Below are positions 1 through 12,990 of a stretch of 64,000 nucleotides of DNA, piece after piece. The notes below the pieces were generated by a model. That model was not told where the DNA came from. It did no database searches and saw nothing but the letters and a program-made list of their open reading frames with translations. The position numbers were made by a program, and so were the translations under genes. Each line of letters opens with the position of its first letter. The first letter of the stretch is position 1. Origin of the DNA: Argentina anserina (taxonomy: Eukaryota; Streptophyta; Magnoliopsida; Rosales; Rosaceae); assembly GCF_933775445.1 (NCBI RefSeq), contig NC_065876.1:22444001-22508000 (forward strand), read 5' to 3'.

Positions 1-932
1 GGTAGAAGCTATGTTTAGCTAGTTAACTTGAGCTTAGGAGGTATGACTGATCCCATCGAGATCTCCCAAGATAGTGTTGAATTAAGCAACCAACTTTCTT
101 CAGCCTTCTAGCTCAAATCTGTAAAGCAAAAAGTCGACCCAAAGTGAAAAAATTGTTTTGGTAGGCTCTTGACAGAGATAAACATGGCTGATCTCATGTA
201 AGTTTCTTCACATCAGAACATATTGTGAACATGGGATGATTGGTAAACCATGATATTGTGCATTGCTCACAGCATTATGAACAAAGTTATTCAGGGAGGT
301 TATTCCAAGGGGGTTTTGGTTTCAAAGAAACCTATAGTGAGGAGAAGTTAGGGGAGCTTTCTGCACATGTAGTGTTAGTGGGGCAGGTTTGATTGGTCAT
401 ATAACGTACCAACAGGAGCATCAAGTTACTGGATGGCTGGGCTATGTTTTGAAGTCCTCCATTAGTTAATTGAGAAGAAAACCTAAATTTGCTGTTCTTC
501 AGCTTTGGTAGTTAACCATTAAGCGCCTGAGATAAGCAAAGGAAAACACCCTTGCTTCCCCATTAAACTCTGCATCATAATCTATTTTGTCCTAACCTGA
601 CTAGCTAAACATGCATATTTATCTAAGACATAATTTTTATCTAATACATGCATATTTGTCTAAATGTTTCACCTAGAATTTCGGAGTCAATGCGTGGTTA
701 TGTACCCATATTCAATATGTTTCATCCTCCTAGTGGGATGTTACTTTGTTGGTACAGTTCTTTTTATAGACTCTAAAAATAATTATTTTCTTTTACACCT
801 TATTTTGTGCTCCTATGTAATACACTTGGAGGTGCAATAATTTGTCTTCAAAACGGAATTTCATTTGGAGGTGCAAAGTAGAGAATTGAATATTGATTTC
901 AAGGGAATGTTGCAATTGTATCATTTATCTCA

Positions 933-965
<33 letters not shown>

Positions 966-1327
966 ATGTTTTTGGTGAGATTCTTAGATGTCTTGTGTTT
1001 TTATTAAAGGATTTGTTAATTAGGATGTTTGTGTTTCCTATTGCGATAATGTCTCCTCTCATTTATGCATCTCCATTGAATGTAGAGTTACTGTAGAAGT
1101 GTTCAACCTCAAGTGACTGAAAAATGCATATTTGCAGTAGTGGATTGTGAACACTGAACACTGTGCTATAGATCATGCGGAGACCATGTGTGTATTTGCA
1201 GTTTCTGTTATACTTCTTTGTTCTGTCTAATATTTTGTTCCCCCAAGTGGTTTAAGTTGCAAGTTCTTTTGATCTATGCATTAACTTCTGTTATTTTTAG
1301 AAAGTATAACTAAAAATTATCTTACAG
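1..1327 (+). other. non-coding DNA, probably intron of the RMR gene
   Basis: No exon with recognisable protein similarity was found here. The downstream exon begins with a split codon after a T-rich tract ending in AG at 1326-1327, so this stretch is best read as an intron. The N-terminal exons of the RMR gene (signal peptide and most of the PA domain) would lie to the left of the window. Confidence 0.5.
934..962. repeat. (CT)n microsatellite
   Basis: An uninterrupted CT dinucleotide run of about 14 units inside the putative intron of the RMR gene. A short open frame over it encodes only Leu-Ser repeats and is not a gene. Confidence 0.95.
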
Positions 1328-3841
1328 TGGCAGGAAGTTCAACTGGTATAAAAATATATGCAGTTTTTGTTTCAAAGGCTTCTGGTGAAATACTAAAAAA
1401 GTACGCTGGACTCACTAACATAGAGGTGTGGCTGATTGCAAGCTTTGAGAACTCTGCATGGTCAATCATGGCAATCTCCTTCATTTCCCTGCTTGCCATG
1501 TCTGCAGTATTGGCTACTTGCTTTTTTGTTCGCAGACATCGCATAAGACGAGAAAGGCCTCATGCTTCTCAGGTGCGAGAGTTTCATGGGATGAGCAGTA
1601 GATTAGTAAGAGCAATGCCAAGTTTGATTTTTACTGCCGTTTTAGAGGACAACTGTACTTCAGTAACATGCGCAATATGCCTCGAGGACTACAGTGTTGG
1701 AGAGAAACTTAGGATTCTGCCATGTCGTCATAGTAAGTTTGCATTGTGCTTTTTCTTTTGTTTTTGTTTTTTTTTTGCGCGTTCATTTTTCAGCCCATAT
1801 CAAAATTGTTACTTCTTTGTTTAATTTGGTAGCATGGTGTTTTTAGCACTAGCTTTTTGGACAAGATACGTAAAATTCCCTGCCCGGGAATACTGAGATG
1901 TAATAGGCTACTTACTAGGCTCATTTAGAGTTTAAGGCCAATCATGATATAGGTGATTATTGCATATTGTGTTCACTCATAAAGTTGGAAAATAGCACGG
2001 GCCTGCAAGTTTCCCCATGTTTAGTTAGATAGTTCGTACCATTTCTTAAACCTACCTATCAGAAGGAGAACGAGCTAACTTTCCGCATCAAAGGTGGAAT
2101 TTAGGTTATGTATAATTTCATGAAGTGAATGGAGGGACATTAAAACAGGAAAACCTGGGATTGGTATGGTGCAGCGACTACTTATGTTAAAAAATATTCT
2201 GGTGCAATAAAATGTCTGGCAGTGGTACTTTGTTATTGACTTGAAGTTGTATACTGAATAACTGAAATAAGTAGCATCTACAAGCTTTCCATGAGTAAGT
2301 GGGCCATTCAGCCAACTTCACTTTGGTTGTAGTTAGTTTGGCATTTCAGTGTTTTATTTTCCCTTTTTGGCTAGTCTGATTTGTATAGTATCTGATTTGG
2401 TGGATCATAGCTATGTCTCTATATTTCCTTTTATAATAATTTGTTGTCGGTGGCAAAGCATGTTTCAAGTGGTATGAATTCTCAACTATTCAAGTCATCT
2501 GGGCTTAGATGCTAAGACTGGTTGAATACAAGTTCTCCCCTTTGAGACTTTGTTGCATCTTTTTTAGGTAGACTATAGAGTTCTTGTGGGTCTCTTTGCT
2601 TTCAAAATCACTTATCAACCCTCTTGTCTTCTGTTTGTTAATGCTGGTCCTTTTGAATTGTATTTTTGCACGTATGTTTCTTGCAGTATAGTATTATAGG
2701 GAGTTTGATTTGTTTCTCTGGTTTTTATCTTTTGTTTTTCCCGTAAGAAATTGATATGATTTAATTGGGCATGCAGATGAAAAGCAAAGAAAATTTGATT
2801 GGCATAATTTCTACTCTAGTAATATTCCAATGCTATGTGACTTATAAATTATATTGCTAATAGTAACGGAAATGTAAATCTCCACTTGTGCTTAAAACTC
2901 ATATCCTTCATATAAAATGATAGAGATTGTAAGACGTTATAAATGTCACGTAGTTGTTGGGAACAAATCTAGCTCTCCCACCATGGTGACCTTGTATTGG
3001 TTGCTAGTACTTCAGAGATTATATTCAATGTTGAAAGTCAACTTATGTGTTTAGTGCTAGAGTAGAACCAAAGGGATCCCTCCCCAATCCACCCTTATCC
3101 CCCTAGAGTCTAGAGGCCCTAGTCCTTTAATGTGATTGAAATGAGAGATGCTCCCCAACTTGTTTACTTATATCACTTTAACTGTGAGTCTATGAGTATA
3201 CTGTTTTGATAGTTTATCATTTATTTCAATATCATATCTCAATGTAATTTTCTTTGGGTTTTGCAGAGTTCCATGCTTTCTGTGTGGACTCTTGGCTTAC
3301 ATCATGGAGAACCTTTTGCCCTGTTTGCAAGCGCGATGCAAGAGCCAACACGAGTAATCCACCAGCTTCAGAATCGACACCATTGCTTTCATCTGGCCCA
3401 CCCTCTGTGGCTTCCTCTGTACTGTCATCTATGAGATCTTCATTGGCATCATCTTCAGCCATTCAGATAGTACCAGCATCATCAAGGTCTCCATCTGTTT
3501 CTCATCTACACTCTCTATCTAGCACAACATACATCCAGCAGTCTCTCAGGTCGTCCTTCCGCCAATCCCCTTCTATGAGTGTAAGCCGAAGCTCAGTAGA
3601 CCTGCGGAATTCCTCATCCCAAAGGTCTCATGCTTCCTATTATATTTCGCCCCACTCTTCATACTACCCGTCTTTATCACCACTGAACTCAAGATATCTA
3701 TCTGTACCCATTCCAAGCCCGAGCAATGCTTCACCAAACTTCATGAGTTCTTCCAGTCATCAACAGCATCCACTACATTGTAGTGAGTCAGCTGCAACCT
3801 TTTCGCCATTTGCTTCTGCTCATTCGCTTCCTGAATGCTGA
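1328..3841 (+). CDS. RMR1: RMR-type PA-TM-RING-H2 vacuolar sorting receptor, 3' part
   Basis: Two exons are visible: 1328-1732 and 3267-3841 (TGA). The intron has a GTAAGT donor and a TTTTGCAG acceptor, and its split codon restores a Lys in the middle of the RING. The first exon carries the end of the protease-associated domain, then a membrane segment (around [18 protein letters not shown]), then basic residues (RRHRIRRER). The RING-H2 runs from CAICLEDY across the intron to FCPVCKRDA, with the ligand pattern C-x2-C, C-x-H-x2-H, C, C-x2-C. A serine-rich tail of about 150 residues follows. In the family, the lumenal PA domain binds vacuolar sorting signals and the cytosolic RING may act as a ubiquitin ligase; such proteins work at the Golgi/trans-Golgi and protein storage vacuole. 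The 5' exons are outside the window. The exact paralogue (RMR1 to RMR6) cannot be told. Confidence 0.85.
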
Positions 3842-4207
3842 TTCCAAATTGACCATATAGTTGAGTTCATTGGATACATGCCAAGTTATAAAAGGGAGGT
3901 AAAGGACGATGTTTTCACCACTTTTGACTTCAGATCACTAGTTGCAATATCACGACTGGGCTCATTCTCATGTAAATGCTTGCTATCTGATCGACTTTGC
4001 ATCATGTGTCTTCATGCCACCTCACGTGTATATTATAGCATCAGGTTGTCTATAGTTCTGATCTAATAGTGTATATGGGGTTGCATCAGACATCTATCGG
4101 ATACTGAGGAAGTCAAAGACTGCATTCTGTGCTGAATTGTGATGAATATTTGCGTTTGATTTCGGCATTGGTGAGATATTATTAACCACGAATGTGAGCT
4201 GTGTACA

Positions 4208-4213
4208 AATAAA
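4208..4213 (+). terminator. possible polyadenylation signal of the RMR gene
   Basis: A canonical AATAAA lies about 370 bp after the RMR stop codon in an AT-rich 3' untranslated region. The position is plausible, but plant poly(A) signals are loose and other hexamers cannot be excluded. Confidence 0.4.
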
Positions 4214-4229
4214 GCTTATAGAAATGCTA

Positions 4230-5306
4230 GTTTCTGCTTGAATTTGTCAATGCAAGTTTGTGCTTGTTATCTCTTGACTGGTGTATAAATATTGATCTTT
4301 CTTTTGCAAGTAAAACACAAACTATAGTGATAACTCTTTGCTCTAATTTGCACTGTTACGTACTCTTGGAGCATTACTCCAACTACAGCACTGAAATAAA
4401 CTTAGCTAAATCTGACTAATTGCTTCAATTGCTGCTATTGCATGTCTCTATTATAAATGTAACGGGGTCAGAGATCATGAGAGAAATCATACTGGATAGT
4501 TCCAGGGTCGTCTCTTCTGTAGCTCTTTGCTATTTTGTACCATTTACAAGATGTGATACCATTCCGAGCTAAATGCAGATCAGATATTAGTTCAGTTGTA
4601 TAGTTGTGCACTCAAGTTAATACATTCCAAGCACCAGGCCACTGATAACCTGAGACTGCTAATCAACTTTGATGTCCCTAAATTGGATGCTGAATTGCTG
4701 ATCAGCATTGCTAGATAACCTCAGTTTTGAAATCCGTTAATCAATCTCCTTTGATGTCTATTGGAAAATAAGTACCGACTGCGAGGATGCTTTTTCCTGT
4801 GGCTAGAAGCTTCCATTAGTTGACGCCGGTACAGCCATCCGGCGACCCCAGAAGGCTGGGATGTCTCTGGTTTGCATTCTACTGGTACTTGTTCAATCTA
4901 CGAACGTTTTGTTGGTCTTACAGAGACATCGTTTCGGTTTGCAAGGACTAAGTTTAATCCTCAGTGTTGGTGTTGGAAATCGTTTGAACACTTCCTTTGG
5001 ATTTAGCATAAAGGGCATCTTCCAAACACTACAGAACCAGAATCCAGGAGTGCAATAATAACTTCAAACACGAAATATAAGATACTACAAGTTCAAGGAA
5101 ATTATCTGTAATAGCCTAACTTTCTTGAGCATCTTAATAATAACAAAGAAAAAGTCAAAAATGAATATCAGTGTGAAAAAGAATCTACAAAATCATGGAC
5201 ATTTCACGCTATACTGATTTAGGCACACTTGGAATTAGTTGTAACTTGTAATAGATTAGATTTTAACAGTATCCAATCAGACACGACTAGAAAAACCAGG
5301 GCAACT
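4230..5306. other. intergenic region between convergent genes
   Basis: This is the spacer between the 3' end of the plus-strand RMR gene and the 3' end of the minus-strand PDIL5-2 gene. Short open frames (for example 4861-5058) show no domain or codon pattern I recognise. The part nearest 5306 is probably the 3' UTR of PDIL5-2. Confidence 0.6.
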
Positions 5307-8300
5307 CTAGTCTTCCTTTTCTCCAGCTTCTCTGCTTTCAGCCTCCGAAATAGAACTTGTAGCTCGATCAACCTCATCTCCCCTCCCAACCCTGAGAGGT
5401 TCTTCCTCAGTCGCTTTTCTAACAAGAATTATTGTTGCTACCACAAAAACTAGTACATACACAGTCCCAAGCCCAAGAAATGAAGATATAAAGGATGTAA
5501 GCGACAAACTTCCACCAACTCTTTCTTTAATCGTTCTTCCTTCCTTGTATCCTTCAAGAAACTGTGAGACTTGAGATGCTTGATCTTCCTCCCCAATGGT
5601 TTCTGAGCCATTGACCTATTTGTTATAAAAAAAAAATGCCAACAATCGTTACATTTCTATAAAGCAGAATTGTCATGAACAACCAGTTCACTAGGAGATG
5701 CAAGGTAATCATTAAGCAGAAAAAGAAACAGGAATATGACAAATTAGTTTTATTTTGGCCTATGTTACTTAAGCCTTCAATTATCATCAACAATTCACTC
5801 TAATCTGTTTCAATTTATCAATATCTCGACAATAAAACACATGACACAGAACACCATCTAAGAAGCAGCGCCTTTGAGAACAAACACCACTGTCAAACCG
5901 GGATAAACTGTTTAGTACTGATAAACATGAAAACAACACAACTTCTCCCATATTTCTAGTTATGCTAATACTGACACTAATTGCTATACGTCCCTAAGGA
6001 TGATGTTTTTCCACTGCCTTTGAGTTCTGTGAAAAAAGAAATAATAGCAAATAGTAATTTTACATAAATTCCAATTTGGTGTTGGACTTGGCAACTTTCA
6101 AAGATGGTATATCACTACACTTTTACAAACCAAAGATAGCACAAAATTCTTGTTAATACCAATCAGGTTGGCTGCCAATAACATATCATGAAACTTCAGA
6201 CCGTAAGTGTTGCTCAGTAATTAAGATCCAGCTTTAAGACAAATGAAAGACGACTTCTTAGTCATTGTGATAATGATATAGCGTAAAAAAAGCATGTAGC
6301 AATTTAGTCTGCATGTTGAAGAAGAGTTTGTCTTAACTAAAGCAGTCAGCAGAACTTTGGCTCAAGTATCAAATGGTAGTAGCTCCATCACGTTTCTTGT
6401 CCATATCACATTGAGAGGAACTTAACTAGATAAGCAAGTTTATATAAGGAACTTAAGGTCGACCAAGAAAACCCTCAATGATATGTCATATGTGTATTGA
6501 GTACCTCAGCAACCAATATGGATTACCAGATGCATCATACTCGGTTCATAGCAGAATGAGAACAGAAAGGATGACAAAGGCTACTTATGCCTTAGCAGCA
6601 ATTAGGTTGACATATGTGATGTTGCAAGGCAATGTATAAGAACTAACAAACCAGATGGTGGTCTGATCACTAGATTCTTGCCCAATTTATACAAAGAGCA
6701 TTAGAATTTCATGAAGTGGATTCTCATTTATCTCAATGGAACTTCTGACATATCCTTTGTGTAATTAATTGAATACACAATCACAATGTGAATGGAGATA
6801 TTGGTTAGTGTTGCACGTATGAGTTTAGAATACATGATCATGTTTATAATAAGATCTACACATATGTATTACATTGTCAATTAAAAGACACTCTTTGCAG
6901 CCAACACAGCTTGTAAGAGAGACATGACACAAATTTGAGAATCATAGTAAGGGGAGAAATAGATTCATGCAAGAAAGAAAATATTTCCTGGCTGCCTATT
7001 TTTTATGAATACGTGCCACTGTAAGTGGTAAGCCAACATTACAGGATGCAACTATGAAAGAGGAAAAGCATCACTAGACTCTTAGGTGCAATATTTTCTC
7101 ATTTAATAACTTGATTATCTCGTAGCATCAAAAATCAACTTTTTATGTTTTGGTATGCAAGGGGTCAAAAGACCCCGAAACATTCAAAAATCAAGTTTGA
7201 CACTTAAAGACCTCACATGGAGTCAGCAATCCTTGCATGAGAGTGGTTGGTGGTTTAGGTTTAAGGAAAAATGGATTCAAGGGTACAAGAAGAGGGACAC
7301 CACTTGCAGCATAAACTGCAGCGACAAGTACAACCTGCTTGGTAAGATATTACAATGTTCTTGAAAGGTTACCTGAATTTGTTTATCTCTGGATTTATAT
7401 AAAGTTTCCAGTAGTCACATTTTGTAATGGACTAATATTAGAGGTTGGCTATGTGGTTGTCTTCATCCTGTTTTTAAGAACTAAACAGCTATTATTATAA
7501 CCTCAACAAAGCACTGATGCTATTTTGCCGTTCCCATTCACTTTGTAGTTTCTTGCTTAATTTTTCATTGTCCATCCATTCTATTCATACATGTAGGGAA
7601 ATGGTACATTTAGGACTGAATAACCTGCACTCATGTTCTTTCACACAAAGCTAAGATATATTCACAAGATAAGTACCTACGGTATAACGGTATAACGGTA
7701 TAACCTTTCCGAGATGAATTGAGCATTTAGATATGATAATAAGAAAAGGTGTTAACTTACCCTGAAGTACTCCTCTGTTCGATCCCAAACAACCATTTTT
7801 GGTAATTTTGTCTTCTTGTTCGCTCCAAATGTATCAGCAAAATCTTCCCATTGTTTGAGCCCGACGTAACCAAATATGAGGTCTCGATTTGCAGATGCCG
7901 CAGATTTCAAAATCTTGATCAAGTTTTTTGACTTCTCATCATCCTCATCCTCAACAATTGTCAAGACAAGTTTCCTTTCATCATCGTCCAATGATTTTAA
8001 TGTGTCATAGTTGATGGGCATTGCCAATGGTAACAAGCTTTGTTTTATGAAATCCTCCAAAAATTCCTCTGCATATTCAAAACAAAAAGCTAAAGCCACA
8101 GCACTTGAAACTAAAAAAAAAAATTATAAACTGATGGAAGAAGTACTGTATGCAATCCAGAGAGATTTGGAGTTCACACACTAAACTCTCAAAAAAATTC
8201 AGACAGGTTCTTGAGATTATTTCAGTAGATTAGATTAATAATGCATTTGATAGAGGTTGGCAAACATATAGGAGTCAGGTTTAAGCTTTTAAACTCATGA

Positions 8301-9751
8301 CTACTTATAAAGATTTTTAACCTTTACCAGTGCCAGAAATAGTGAACAACCTCAACAAGTCAAACCAAAAAACTGTGATTAAAACACAGTGAACAATGCA
8401 AAAAACACTGACGGATGTGTCCCATACAATTCAGATATAGACAGCTTGCCAATCCATGACAATAGAAATATAGAAAGTTACAGTATGGTAAAAAAATAAA
8501 AGTGGAAAACTTCTAAGGTTTTGTATGAGTTTGTACAAGCTAAAAATCGACCAGGAAAACTAATTCAAATATGAACAACAAGTATAAATTTATAGATTGG
8601 AATCAGTACAAGTGAACTATAGAAATCATATAACAAGTATTCCCATTTATCTGAATCCACAAAAAATAAGGTTAAATGTTGAAATTGTATAGCATACATA
8701 TTGGTGATATTCTGTATCGGTTGGATGAAAAGTGATTTAAGTATCAAATCCTTTACCATTTACAGTGATTAGATAATCACACGTTTTAGCACTGAATCAG
8801 AAATGATATAGCAAAACTGACCAACCTTCAAAGGGGCCATAAAAGACATGCTGCTCATTATAACTTGGATGAAGTGATACCAGGGCAGGAACCTTGTCAA
8901 AATCATACAACATCATCACATCCTCAGACACATCCTTCACGACCGAAAACCAAGCCTTCCTTTTGTACTTCAGCGCCAACTTAGACACCACAGACTCCTC
9001 CAATCCAAAGCCGATATATATAGGAAAGAACGTCCCTGCTGCCTCAACAAAATCCGCAACAGCAGAGTCTGAATCAAGCACGGTAACATCCGGAGCCGCA
9101 AACTTCTTCAGATAACGAACAAGCAAATCGGCATTCCTTGGCCCCTTATAGTCTTGGGGCACACCATGTATAAACAACTTGAGTGTAGGAAACCCACTAC
9201 ATCAATTAACAACAGCAAAATAAAAAAGGATCAAATTTTTGCAGTGACACATTTCAAGTCTAAAAGAATTAAAATTTCAGGGTTTGTGAACCATACTCGA
9301 CTCCATATTTATCACGTAGAGAGCTGTACTTGTCAGCATTTACTTTTGCTATCACTATTGGGTTCTTCAGTGCAGCCAGCATCGGCGCGGCGGCATCCAG
9401 CTGAATCAGACCAAACAACAATAAGAAATCAACAAATTTCACAATCATTATTGAACTAATAATAATAATAATAATAACAACAAGGGTGATACAATCTGTT
9501 GATTCGATGGAAGAAATTCAGAGAGAGACCTGAGGAGCGAGACGCTTGCAGTGGCCGCACCAGGGGGCGTGGAAGTCAACCAAGACCAAGTCCAGAGATG
9601 AAATCGCCGATTCGAAGTTGGAGTCGTCCAGCTCCAGCACCGTCCCGTCAGCCACCCAAGTCGTCGACGATGACGACACAACCGGGCCTAATAATAAAGC
9701 GGAAGCTGACGCCAGCGCCCAGAACCACACCGTCAAGCCGCCCATGCGCAT
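5307..9751 (-). CDS. PDIL5-2: protein disulfide isomerase-like 5-2
   Basis: The gene has five exons on the minus strand: 9751-9530, 9400-9297, 9196-8826, 8068-7761 and 5615-5307. All introns are GT-AG, and together they give a 437-residue reading frame, close to the roughly 440 residues of Arabidopsis PDIL5-2. The N-terminus is a hydrophobic signal peptide (about residues 1-27). One thioredoxin-type domain follows with the redox site WCGHC. The middle part is thioredoxin-like but lacks active cysteines. Near the C-terminus there is one membrane span (around GTVYVLVFVVATIILV), then a short acidic tail. Such proteins catalyse or assist disulfide formation in the ER and secretory path. The exon 2 donor was taken at 9296 (GTATGG) because only this keeps the frame across to the FPTLK motif. 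The last intron is 2.1 kb long. The start ATG at 9749-9751 follows a CT-rich leader. Confidence 0.9.
5616..7760 (-). other. long last intron of PDIL5-2
   Basis: AT-rich sequence bounded by GTAAG at the exon 4 end and AG before exon 5. Apart from a weak copia-like remnant (listed separately) and a short 9-bp tandem (units like ACGGTATAA) at about 7678-7703, I see no feature. The open frame at 7155-7364 is unrecognised. Confidence 0.7.
6590..6775 (+). mobile_element. possible Ty1/copia RT-RNaseH remnant in a PDIL5-2 intron
   Basis: On the plus strand, antisense to PDIL5-2, broken frames read like the copia stretch between reverse transcriptase and RNase H: an ATYALAAI segment, then a KWILIYLNGTSDIS segment resembling the family pattern KWILRYLKGTSD. 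Stops and shifts interrupt it. This is seen by eye only and is short, so it may be chance. Confidence 0.35.
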
Positions 9752-10927
9752 CGCTCTCTCTCTCTCTCTCTCTCTCACCAAACCAAATACACACAAATTT
9801 GTTGTGAAGTTTCCAAGTTTCAGTCTTTTGAGTTCAATTTTGATCGGTACATAGAAGGGTGTATACGTCTTTTCCATCCTGCAGGGTAAAACTTATTTTT
9901 CCATTTTCACCTTGGGTAAAAGTTTCAATCTTTTCAAGTAGATCGTGTTTTGTTTTCTTGCTGATGGGTTTTGTTCCATTTCATCTGCTACCATGCTTTC
10001 TAAGCTGGAAAGGTTTTGCTTAGTTGGGTAAATTAATTGTATGATTGCCCAGAAAGCATTTCAGCCAGCTGCCAAGTTCCATGATATATAATTGCATGTT
10101 TTTCATTATCAGTCAATCCATTCAGTTAGTGACGATCATAATTGCTTATATATAACTTGTGCTAGAGATCACTTCACCTGGTTAGTAAAAGTTGAAGTTA
10201 GTAATAAATATGTTGCAGTTGATAATATAACAGGAATTCATGAATATTGGTCTGACAGTGAAATTCAGAAAACATTGATTAAAAGGTGTTGGAAAATATT
10301 TGTTCTGCTGGAAGACTGTTAAGTTTGTTTTTCGTGGTTTTTATGTCTGATCACTCTGATGTGATTGCCTGAAAACAACAAGATGAATTAATGTTAAAGT
10401 CTTAAGATCAGGTAGATTCTTAACATCTGAACAAGCATAAGGGGCTATATAAGCTAAGCAAGAGATTGTGAGATAGTGAAGAATCATAAAACATCAACAA
10501 CAACAAAAAACAACAGCAATAAGATAGAATCCATTATGATATATATCTCATATCATATGGTGCAATACTCCATTAGGCTATATATCTCATATGGGGCACT
10601 ACTCTACTGCTCAACAATCAAAAAACAAGTTCCTTCCTGCAGCAAGATCAGTAATAATTCACATTTTCATAGTTTCTGGCTCATTTACGCATCAAAACAC
10701 AGATCAGTTCATAAAAATATAGTAACATACTAGTTAAACACCCAAGGTGAAGAATCCATATTACAGTACCACCAACAGAAACCAGCAATACAATTCAATC
10801 TGAATTACGATAGTTAAAATCCAAAATGAAACCAGCAATACAATGCAGGTAGCAATCCATCTTTGTAAGTTTCTGGTTTTCTTCGTATTTCAGGCCATTG
10901 GGACTGGAGCCATATGAATCACCATAA
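9752..10927. other. PDIL5-2 upstream region and spacer
   Basis: This contains the 5' UTR and promoter of PDIL5-2 near 9752-9900, including a CT/GA microsatellite at 9754-9776, which is common in plant leaders. From about 9900 to 10927 it is AT-rich with only short open frames and no recognisable gene. Confidence 0.55.
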
Positions 10928-11300
10928 TCATTCAGACACCGAAACTAGAGTTTCATCATAAAAAATAGCATCAAGTAGAGACATATACTCCTCCGGTAGA
11001 TTGTACTGCTTGCTGAAGACAGAAACCTCGTCTTCACCACATTTGATGCTGACCAGCCCCAACATCTTCACTTTGATCACAGCAGTACCATCTTCTGCAA
11101 TGAGAATATGATCCCACAAATGCTTTTTAAAGAATGGGGCAATCACATTTGGTAACTCATGATGACTGAACTTAAAGAGGGTTAACCCAAGATTCAGGCA
11201 CACCATACTCTTTCATTGCCCAAAATTCAGCATACTCATATTTGCAAATCATCACACAAAGACACCCTCCTAGAAGAACCGAAGTACTTATTTTCTTAAT
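10928..11300 (-). pseudogene. F-box-associated (F-box/kelch type) gene, C-terminal remnant
   Basis: Two overlapping minus-strand frames together match the end of plant F-box-associated interaction domains. The first has LLGGCLCV and then WAMKEYGVPESW. After a frame change, the second has LPNVIAPFF, then VKMLGLVSIKCGEDEVSVF, and ends in DETLVSVSE with a stop at 10928. No F-box and no N-terminal half are present. The homology ends where the glutamyl-tRNA synthetase retrocopy begins (about 11300-11318). In the intact family these are SCF ubiquitin ligase substrate adaptors; this piece is almost certainly non-functional. Confidence 0.65.
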
Positions 11301-11317
11301 TTTCATGGCATCTTCAT

Positions 11318-12674
11318 GGCAATTGAAAGATGTTGAGACTTTGGGTATGAAGTACGAGACAATCACTTTTACTTCAGATTACTTCCCCGAGTTGATGAAA
11401 ATGGCCGAGAAGCTAATTATCCAAGGAAAAGCCTATGTTGAAGAGACTCCCTGAGAGCAAATGTGGAGGGGGTTGAGTCGAAATCTAGAAACCAGAGCAT
11501 AGAAGAAAATCTTAAATTGTGGGAGCAGATGATTGCAGGTACAGAGAAGGGTCTGCTCTGTTGCGTATGAGGCAAACTGGATATGCAGGACCCCAATAAT
11601 AATCACTCAGAGATCCAGTTTACATGCGATGCGATCCAATGCCGCATCATAGGATTGGGACCAAGTACAAGGTCTACCCAACTTATGATTTTGCTTATCC
11701 ATTTGTTGATTCCATTGAAGGAATAACTCATGCACTTCGGTCTAGTGAGTATCATGATCGCAACGCTCAGTACCGTCAGATTCAAGAGGATATGGGACTG
11801 AGAAAAGTTCATTTGTATGAGTTCAGTAGGTTGAACATGGTCTACACACTCCTCAGCAAGCGCAAGCGGTTTGTTCAAAATGACAAGGTTAATGGATGGG
11901 ATGATCCTCGGTTTCCCACTGTTCAAGGAATTGTGCATAGAGGTCTCAAAGTTGAAGCATTGGTACAGTTCGTTCTTGAGATGGGGGCTTTGAAGAATCT
12001 GAATCTTATGGAATGGGACAAACTGTGGACGATTAACAAGAAGATTATTGATCCTGTATGCCCTAGACATACTGCAGTCATTGATGAGGGACGGGTGTTG
12101 TTGACGCTCTTTAATGGTCCCGAGAAGCCTTTTGTGCGCATAATACCAAGGCATAAGAAGTATGCAGATGCTGGAGAGAAGTCAGCAACATTCACAAGGA
12201 GCATATGGATAGATCGAGCTGATGGAGCAGAGGTCGATATCAGTAGACGAGGAAGTCACACTGATGGACTGGGGGAATGCCATTGTTAAGAAGATTGACA
12301 AAGACCAAGATGGAAATATTGTTGCTCTTGCAGGGGTTTTGCATCTTGAAGGATCTGTGAAGACCACCAAATTGAAGCTGACCTGGCTGCCTGAAATAGA
12401 TGAACTGGTGCAGCTCTCGTTGATGGAGTTTGATTATCTGATAACCAAGAAGAAGCTTGAGGAAGGTGAAGATTTCCTTGATGTGCTTAACCCATGTACC
12501 GAAAAGGAGATAGTGGCCCTTGGAGATTCCAACATGCGAAATCTGAAGCGTGGAGATGTATTGCAACTTAAGAGGAAAGGATACTTCAGATGTGATGTTC
12601 CCTACCTCCAGCCCTCAAAGCCTATTGTTCTCTTTGCAATCCCTGATGGCAGGCAGCAGGTTGGGCTGAAGTGA
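11318..12674 (+). pseudogene. cytosolic glutamyl-tRNA synthetase retrocopy, 5'-truncated
   Basis: The sequence matches the class Ic synthetase from the middle of the catalytic core to the natural C-terminus without any intron. Visible blocks are TSDYFPELMKMAEKL, MPHHRIG, YPTYDFAYPFVDSIEGITHA, LRSSEYHDRNAQY, the KMSKS-type loop LSKRK, GWDDPRFPTVQGI, then the beta-barrel anticodon-binding part (EEVTLMDWGNA to KPIVLFAIPDGR) and a stop at 12674. Damage includes an in-frame TGA near 11452, a shift near 11467, another TGA near 11568 and shifts near 11600 and 12222-12240. Both TGAs fit CGA-to-TGA decay. The N-terminal domain and HIGH motif are missing. Lack of introns plus 5' truncation points to reverse transcription of an mRNA. 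No poly(A) tail or target duplication was found, so it is old. Confidence 0.85.
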
Positions 12675-12922
12675 AGAATTTCATCAAGACTTTTCAGATT
12701 TGGTATCTGATTTGATAGAAGTTATTTCGAATTGATTAGTAGAACTTTTAAACTGGTTTTACCATTCCTAAAAGTATCTTTTACTCTTGTACTCAGAACC
12801 ATGCTTGGTTGTTTTATATGCTCTTAGATACTATTGAATGTAGTTTCTTTTTCTTTGCTTATAGCCTTTTATTTTTGAATTTTTCATTGTCGTGTTTGGT
12901 TTAATTAATCGCATTTTTACCC

Positions 12923-12990
12923 TACAGTTGGTTTTCTTTCCTTCCATTATAATTCTGGTCCTTCTGCATTTTCATTTTTCTTTTTGAAGA
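12923..12990 (+). repeat. diverged duplicate, partner of 16605-16668
   Basis: From CTACAGTTGG to CTTTTTGAA this stretch is closely alike to about 16605-16668; both contain TATAATTCTGGTCCTTCTG. In the right-hand copy the next bases are similar to 15268 onward, so the second copy looks like this segment joined to a later one. Confidence 0.6.

Noticed and set aside
11624..12674. Working glutamyl-tRNA synthetase gene
   Set aside because: N-terminal half and HIGH motif are missing, with several frameshifts and stops and no introns.
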